Positions 1 to 7,400 of a stretch of 11,229 nt of DNA are shown here, one piece after another. The translations under genes and the position numbers were made by a program. The stretch is from Dunaliella salina (Eukaryota > Chlorophyta > Chlorophyceae > Chlamydomonadales > Dunaliellaceae). Numbering within the stretch: the first letter of the stretch is position 1; each line of letters starts with the position of its first letter. The notes below the pieces were generated by a model that saw only the letters and a list, made by a program, of their open reading frames with translations, was not told the DNA's origin and did no database searches. The DNA lies in NCBI GenBank assembly GCA_002284615.2, contig MU069968.1, positions 78,871-90,099 on the forward strand, written 5' to 3'.

Positions 1-69
<69 letters not shown>
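1..69. repeat. (AC)34 dinucleotide microsatellite at the left edge
   Basis: An uninterrupted AC run of at least 69 bases is truncated by the window edge, so its real length is unknown. It lies in the presumed intron upstream of exon A. It is complementary to the (TG)n run at 818-884. Confidence 0.98.
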
Positions 70-71
<2 letters not shown>

Positions 72-650
72 CACCTGTGCATACCTGCATGCACATACAT
101 ATATGCACATACAATCAAGCATGCACAAATGCTTGCATGGGCTTCGCCAATTTTCCACGTTGCTTGCAACGCCCACCCCTTGTCACTCCATTTTTTTGCA
201 ATTTTATTTTTTTGGTACAAGGGCTCCAAATCACTAAAAATCACCCAATTTGGTCAGTGAATGGTCAGATATGGTGTTTTTGTAGTGAAAACTAGGATTC
301 ACGCTGCGGCCGATTAGGAATGGTCTCCCCAACTGCTTAAAAACAAAGCTAGTAAAAGCACCACTATGTTTCAATTTAAGCAGTTAGGGAGAACCTACGC
401 AAAGAGCATGCAAAAAGCACCTAGGTGGCCTGCCACAGAGAGTATTGCAAGAAACACTGATCTAAAACATGCATCCTTTTTTTTTGCAGCATGGAAGCAA
501 GCAAAACCTCTGTTGCCCTCACCGTCTCATGCTGAGAGTCAGAGTTATGCATTAGCAAAACAGATCTAAAGTTGCAGATGAGGAAGGGACGTCAGCCAAC
601 ATATGAACTGCTAGCCTGACAATTTTGCAGTATCTTCTCTCATATTGACT
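70..650. other. Upstream intron sequence of the HDAC gene, no gene recognised
   Basis: AT-rich sequence with many TGCATGC-like words and two T-runs (about 190-215 and 477-485). Short open frames here (for example 366-569) show no family motif and no coding-like composition. By position it is intron upstream of exon A, whose missing partner exon must lie left of the window. Confidence 0.6.
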
Positions 651-770
651 TAGTCTGCATGCAACAGAGCGTTTGAGCTACAAGTTGCTGTCTTGACCAT
701 GCAATTCTCCTAGTCTGCATGCAACAGAGCGTTTGAGCTACAAGTTGCTGTCTTGACCATGCAATTCTCC
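651..770. repeat. Perfect 60-bp tandem duplication
   Basis: Bases 651-710 and 711-770 are identical over all 60 positions, beginning TAGTCTGCATGCAACAGAGC. The flanking bases differ, at 650 versus 710 and from the second base after the second copy. Perfect identity means either a recent duplication or an assembly duplication. It lies in the upstream intron, 50 bp before the TG run. Confidence 0.97.
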
Positions 771-814
771 TGAGTGCTCTCTTTCTTTGTGAAAGTGATA
801 GTCAGCCATGCTGG

Positions 815-817
<3 letters not shown>

Positions 818-884
<67 letters not shown>
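818..884 (+). repeat. (TG)33 microsatellite forming the 3' end of the upstream intron
   Basis: An uninterrupted TG run of 67 bases followed by TACAG and the exon A boundary at 888/889. It occupies the place of the polypyrimidine tract and probably the branch region of the acceptor. UG-rich tracts next to acceptors bind CELF/TDP-43-type proteins in animals; whether this organism has such factors is unknown. Confidence 0.97.
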
Positions 885-886
<2 letters not shown>

Positions 887-888
887 AG

Positions 889-1010
889 GTACATCCGCGA
901 CAGTCCAGTCAATGCTGACACTTACAACAGCGCCCGCATTGCTGCTGGCACTGCTGCTAGAGTGGCGGTGGCTGTGGCCACAAAGGAGGTCCTGAATGGT
1001 GCAGCCATTG
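889..1010 (+). CDS. HDAC exon A (YIRDSPVN... to NGAAI)
   Basis: This internal exon encodes the helix-rich segment just before the catalytic His pair ([14 protein letters not shown]...LNGAAI). The acceptor is TGTACAG at 882-888, directly after a (TG)n run, with no ordinary pyrimidine tract. The donor is ATTG|GTGAGA at 1010/1011. The exon begins with the last base of a split codon and ends with the first base of the Val codon completed by exon B. The frame stays open past the donor to 1183, through four copies of the donor-seeded repeat. Confidence 0.9.
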
Positions 1011-1435
1011 GTGAGAGCATGATTATTTTTCCTGTATGTTTACAATTGGTGAGACAGCATGTACTTTTTCCCTGTATTTTTACAAGTAGTCAGAAAGTAT
1101 GTACTTTTTCCCCTGCATGTTTACAATTGGTGAAAAAGCGTGAACTTTTCTCCTGCATGTTCACAACTGGTGGGAAAGTATGATTCTTTTCCCCTGTATG
1201 TTTACAATTAGTGTGAGAGCATTTGTTTTCCCCTGCATGTTTAACAAGGAGCAGTAAATTGTTTTCATTCACCTAAGCAGAGCTTGCCCTGCCTCCGTGA
1301 GGGCCTGTTGGTGGACCTTGGTATTTTGCTTATGCGGGTCATCACTGTTACCAAAGCCCTAGACATCTGTTTGAGCGGGCCATGGCTGCAACCGGTTTTC
1401 AGATCTGGTTGATTGGGACGGTCTTCGGACTAGCA

Positions 1436-1472
<37 letters not shown>

Positions 1473-4400
1473 GGGATTGCAATAGCGTCTTGTGTAATTT
1501 AATTCGTCTTGGGTTTGATGGCCATTCATGTCGGTCCTCGTTGAAAGCCTGCAAGACAAGGCAGAAATGCCACTCTTCTGTACTGACTGACCACTGACCA
1601 CTGACCAATGTTCTGGTGCTCGTTAACATCACCGCAAATCATCGATAATGTCTGTCACATAAGTAAATGTCCTGCAAACAGGTCTGTTCCCTGATGCAGG
1701 GCCCAGAGGAACTACACATGCTCCCAGTTGTTTGTGTGCGTTTTCTCACGCATGCAGCCATGGAATGATTTTCAAACAACAACAAACGAGAGCTGCCCTC
1801 AACATGGACATCAGGTTGGGGTAATTTGTGGTTCTGGGAGTTACCTTTTGCGCATACACGCGTTTAATGCGCGTGCGTTGCTTCAACATGCAAATTTAGA
1901 GGGCCAAATGGAAGGAGGAGGGTCTTGGGTGGGAGAACTTGGAGGGGGTGGTTAATTGGAACAGCAGTGCTGGGACAAGAGGAGATGAAACCTCCTGCAC
2001 GACCCTGTGGCGTCATGTCAGGAAGTCGTGCTAGAGGTTTTATTGCCTCTTGTCCCAGTACTATTGTTGTTGGAGCAACAAGTTACTTACCCCCATTCCA
2101 CCCCTCAAACCTCCAAAGGCTCATTGACATTCCATCATGCCTGAAGATAAGGATTCTGAGTGGGATTATGTAACGTTGGTTCAGCCTGAAGGCACAGACT
2201 GGGGTGAAGCAGGTGGAAAAAGGACCTGCCCAACAAATTTCACCAACGAGTTTTACAGCGCACCCCAAACAGCAGACTCTTTATTGTTCACAAATTTAGG
2301 GCCATGTCGAGTATTCCTTAGAGTTTGCAAATCACAAAGTACCCAGCTTTGATTGTCATAAATGGAGCCCCCTACGAAGCGGTACTGAATGCAACCAAAC
2401 ACCAAGAGGATGGGCTGGGCATGCAGGGAACCTGATCGCCTTGGCAACCATGCTTCAACTTCCTTGCATGCGTCTGTTTTTCCGTGCTTTGACTTGCTTG
2501 CATGTGACTGTTTTTCCTCTGTGCTTGTGATGCATGGCCCGCTGCAATGCTTAGAGCATAAAGCTCCTTGGGCTGTCTCAACCTGTTGGGGAATCTTCTG
2601 CAGGGAGCGAACCCAAGCCATTAATGTTTCTGCAGTGTTTGTGCCTCAGTCCCATCTTTTGAATTGCATCCACAAATTGCATCTTCATAGTGATGGTTGC
2701 TGAGCAAGGCTGCCTTGCTCTGCAGCAATGCAGTCCGCGCAAGGCTGCAAGGATCCTGGCTTCTTGCTGGTACTACTTTAATTGCCAATATCGCTCAGCT
2801 CTCTCCTGCCAACAGTTGGCAAATTCCAATGGTTGTGCGCCCCATGGTTCACATGCCTTGCAAGATGGCTGAAATCTGTCGTTTGAAATGCAAGGCATAT
2901 GAAAACAGGGATTTGCCAGACCTGCACAACATTTTTTGAGGGCCTGCTTGTACATGCATTTCAGGTTCATAAAGGATTGGTGCACACTCAGTGCCTACCT
3001 AAACGGTACGCCCTCGTGGTTGGTGCACAGAGACAGCTACACATACCCAAATCTACACATGCACGTAAAATGCTCCCTCCTGGGCATTACACAAGAACAG
3101 TTGCACCTGCTCAAACTCTGCACAAACTTGCACATGCCCAAATATGCACATTTCTGCAAAGTGCACCCTAGCAGGCACCTCACAAGGAGAGCTGCGCCTG
3201 CCCGAACTCTGCATTTATCTGCACACGCCCAAATGTGCACATGCCTGCACGATGCGCCCTGCCGGGCACCTTGCAGAAACAGCTGCACCTGCCAGAACTC
3301 TGCACACGTCTGCACATGCCTGAATCTGCACGTGCCTGCACAGTGCGCCCTACTGGGCACCTCTCCGCAGAGACAGCTGCAACTTTCTAAACTCGACACA
3401 AATTTGCACATGCCCAAATCTGCACGTGCCTGCACTGTGCGCCCTACAAGGCACCTCTCCGCAGGAACAGCTGCAACTTCCCAAACTCAACACAAATTTG
3501 CACGTGCCCAGATCTGCACGTGCCTGCACTGTGCGCCCTACAGGGCATCTCTCCGCAGAAACAGCTGCAACTTCCCAAACTCGATACAAATTTGCACGTG
3601 CCCAAATCTGCACGTGCCTGCACGGTGTGCCCTACAGGGCACCTCTCTGCAGAAACAGCTGCAACTTCCCAAACTCGACACAAATTTGCACGTGCCCAGA
3701 TCTGCACGTGTCTGCACAGTGCGCCCTACTGGGCACCTCTCCGCAGAAACAGCTGCAACTTCCCAAATTCAACACAAATTTGCACGTGCCCAGATCTGCA
3801 CGTGCCTGCACTGTGCGCCCTACAAGGCACCTCTCCGCAGAAACAGCTGCAACTTCCCAAACTCAACACAAATTTGCACGTGCCCAGATCTGCACGTGCC
3901 TGCACTGTGCGCCCTACAAGGCACCTCTCCGCAGAAACAGCTGTGCCTGACCAAATTTTGCACACATCTGCACGTGCTTAAATGTGCACATGTCCACACA
4001 GTGTGGCCTGTAGGGCACCATGCAAAAATAGCTGCGCCTGCTACCAAAATTGTGCACAAACCTCCGCATGCCCACGCAGTGCGCCCTCCCGGGCACCACG
4101 CAGAAACAGCGCTGGCCATGGGCTTCTGCCTCTTCAACAATGCGGCTGTTGCAGCAAGGGCCGCCCAGGAGGTGAGTGACATGATCGGTAATTCTCTGAA
4201 TTTTTGTTGCAGGAGTTCACAATGTCCCCAATTGACATTTTAGTGTTTGTAAAGCCCAATGAATGCAATGGTGTCCTGTAACAGCCGCCGCAGGCAAACT
4301 CGGACAACCGCGGACATACGTCCGATAAGTATTTGCAGTAAGTATTTGTCCTGCCATGAATGCCACCATGCGATCGAGAAAAAGCTTGCCTTGACCTGGC

Positions 4401-7400
4401 AACCCATGCCCAGCTGCCTGGAACTTTTCTCCATGCTTGGCAATTGCACATTACATAATCACTTGCATCCTTAAAATGCATTTATTTCTTCTGCCGCAAA
4501 AAAGGAAGAAACCTTTTGGGGCTCATTCAGTCAATCAGACAGAGACAATTTTTTTGTTTTTCTGTCTCTCCTTTTTCTGAGGATTAAACCCGCTTGTTTA
4601 GGGCTCCTTTGCATTCATGCCTTGCCTTCATTTTCTTGAGAGTACAGGCTTGTAGCTTCTCGAGGCAACAGGCCTCCATCTTCTATTCATTTTGTAGACC
4701 TTCATTCCATTGCAAACATTGAGCAAAGAGAGAGCTCACAATAATTGGGTATGGGCATTCATACACTCAGAAAACTAATTTGGCTGCTTTTCCTCTGCAC
4801 CAGCTAGGAATTCGTGCCATATAAGGAGAAAACTGAGCATAGAGAAGTCATGTCTGTGCCCTGTGCTTTTTGTTGTGGTGCTGAATGATGTTGTGGACTT
4901 GAAAGAGGCAATTGGTAATGCAATTTTAATGTGCTCCCAGTCTGCATGGCATTTTTGGTGTGTAGTAACCATTGAGGTGAATCTTGCCTGTTGTATGGAA
5001 CAATCAGAAAGCATGAGTTCTGAGGAAAGGAATTGACAGCCGGTGACTTTGCAGCTGAGCCCCTGTTGCACTTTAACTTTGGCCATAGTTTGAATATGTT
5101 TTTCAGATCATGAGGCGTTAAGAGAGGTTCCTGCCTGCCCCCTTGATGCAAACACAGATGCTCATTTCTCGTGCCCCATCAGCAAGTGTGGTTTGATTGA
5201 CGGAATTATTCCCCAAACACCTCCCTTCTGCAATGCTGAGTTTTGTTGAGAAAATTCATTGTTGTGTCTGTGGCTTGTGCTTCACCAAATCTCAATTTCT
5301 TGCAGCAACTGAGGCCATTTGACTCCAACCTGCTTGCGTCCAGGCTGGAGCATCTCGTGTGCTGATCATGGATTGGGATGTCCATCATGGCAACGGGACC
5401 CAGGACATCTTCTACAACAGTGGCAGCGTCATGTACACCTCCATCCATCGCTTTGGTGAGGAGGCTACCCTCACACCTCCCATATACGTTGCTTTCTGCC
5501 TCATTGCCTCAATGAAACAGAGGGCTTTGCACAGCTCTTGTAATTCTGAGCTCCAGGCATGCAAACCTGCAGCATTCCACCCTACTTGACCTGTCAGTTA
5601 TAAGTGACCTGTCAATTATAAGTATGAAGAACCGGATATTCATGTTTTCTGCACCTGATGATGATGATAGTCACAACACAGTGGTGTTGAGGTCAGCAGG
5701 CAAAACCACTTTCTGGCTTACTGATGGAGCGGTAAATCTCCTCCACCAGTTAATTCACAGCTCCATGAATGTGCGATTTTAGCTAATTTGCTCCATTTTA
5801 TCATGAAGAATGATTTGTTTTCCTAGGAAGCCAGAGGTAGGTGGCCAATTCTCCACAAAAGAGGTATAATGGCCTTGGGTAGATCATGCGCATAATTTAT
5901 ACCACGTCATGCTTTGAAGCATTCAAAATGCACTAACTTGGGGCATGTACTGAATTCATGGCCATGTGCTTCATTTTTTGTGGCCAACCAACACGATAAT
6001 GCTTAACTTTTGCATGTTCTTACAAGCTGCGTACCTCCTTCTGCACTTGCACTTCTCCAGATGGAGGGACATACTTCCCTGGCACGGGCGCAGCCTACAA
6101 GGTTGGGAGCGGCAATGGGGAAGGCACCAACGTAAACGTGGCTTGGGATGGCCCAGGTGTCGAGGATGGGGACTACATGGCGGCTTTTCAGTGAGTGTGC
6201 ACACTCAATGCTGTCTTGTCTGCTCTGTGACTGCAGTCAGCTAGGTTGAAGTCACCAAACGTGCATGAAAGGCTACTAACCAGTAAATTGAGCACGCATG
6301 CTAGTTCACAGAGACGACTAAGCAATGTGCGCAAAAATACAGACAGGTACGGCACTGGCTGGACTGGGAATTTCCTCCTCGTTTTCTGCTCGTTCATGCT
6401 TCATTCAAGGCTTGATGACTAACACTGTGCTTTGTTCTCCGGCAGCCATCGAAATGTGCCATATTAATTTGACAATCGCAGCACATATCCTATGCCAGCT
6501 CTGCAAAGCTGTTTGTGCAGTCATGTTTGCCCTGCCTCAGCACATATCCTATGCCAGCTCTGCAAAGCTGTTTGTGCAGTTGTGTTTGCCCTGCCTCAGC
6601 ACATACCCTATGCCAGCTCTGCAAAGCTGTTTGTGCAGCTGTGTTTGCCCTGCCTCAGCACGTATCCTACGCCATCTTTGCAGGCATGTTGTGGTTCCCA
6701 TTGCAAAAGAGTTCAAGCCCGACTTGATCATCGTCAGCGCAGGTGAGCCTGTGTTACGTTTGCGTTTGAAACCTTGGACCAGGGATCAACATTTGCTGCA
6801 GGCATGTCTGAGCCGACTTGGTTGACTGAGAGCTTCAAAGCAAGCTGTAGATGGTGCACGTGTTTGCCCTGCTTGAGCACTTCTTTGTTTCAGCAACTCC
6901 ATCATCATTCATCAGCATCATCATTCATCAGCATCATTCATCAGCAACTTTCTCCTTTCCCAGCCTTTGCAGCCTATGCAAATTTTGACTGTGCAATTCC
7001 GTGCACTCTGTCTGGTCCGCTCCACATGGTTTATGATGTGTGCGTGTGCATTTTTTTTCATCGATCCAGTCAGGAGGGATCTACTCCTGTAACTTAAGGA
7101 CAACAGCTAATTATTTAAATGAGAAATATCAGCTTCAAGCTTAAAAAGGTGTACATACATTAGGTGTACATCTTGGTCCCGCCGGAAAAGGTTGAGAGGG
7201 GTGGGTGGGTCAAGGGGTCTAGAGCTTCTGAACCCCCTCTTCAGAACTACTGTGGACCTCTAAAGAAAACAAAATACACCACAAGATTCAAGCCCTGTCG
7301 TTCGGCACCCGTTTCCAAGTTGGAATCAAACACTTGGATTTATTGTGCATAAGTAGTTGGTTCCACATGGGCGAGGGTGGGGACCGCAGGGTTTGGAGGC

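Noticed and set aside
366..569. 67-codon frame as an upstream HDAC exon
   Set aside because: It contains none of the motifs expected before YIRDSPVN in deacetylases and does not offer a phase-compatible junction to exon A that I can defend.
1359..1632. Polyproline and polyglycine frames across the G35 run
   Set aside because: The homopolymer alone creates these frames. The flanking translations show no family features.
2137..2352. Small frame [15 protein letters not shown]... as a gene
   Set aside because: The first residues look protein-like, but the frame is short, sits inside intron A, has no recognised motif and no visible splice partners.
2253..2621. 122-codon minus-strand frame in intron A
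   Set aside because: No motif is recognised and the composition is like the surrounding intron. Chance open frames of this length are plausible here.
2702..2720. Palindrome GAGCAAGGC-T-GCCTTGCTC as a terminator or operator
   Set aside because: A single 9-bp palindrome in a eukaryotic intron with a one-base loop has no supported role; it is noted only as sequence structure.
3007..4114. CRISPR array
   Set aside because: The units are contiguous, with no conserved repeat alternating with unique spacers. The sequence is eukaryotic intron and matches the adjacent exon.
2936..4243. 435-codon Cys/His-rich open frame on the + strand as an independent gene
   Set aside because: It is mostly the 94-bp minisatellite, whose unit lacks stops in several frames on both strands. 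The end of the frame is exon B plus intron B. No start context or independent family motif is seen. It is kept only as a possible in-frame extension of exon B.
6325..6825. 166-codon frame [11 protein letters not shown]... as a gene
   Set aside because: It is made of the 59-bp repeat read in rotating frames plus exon E. Only the exon E part ([10 protein letters not shown]...) is protein-coding by homology.
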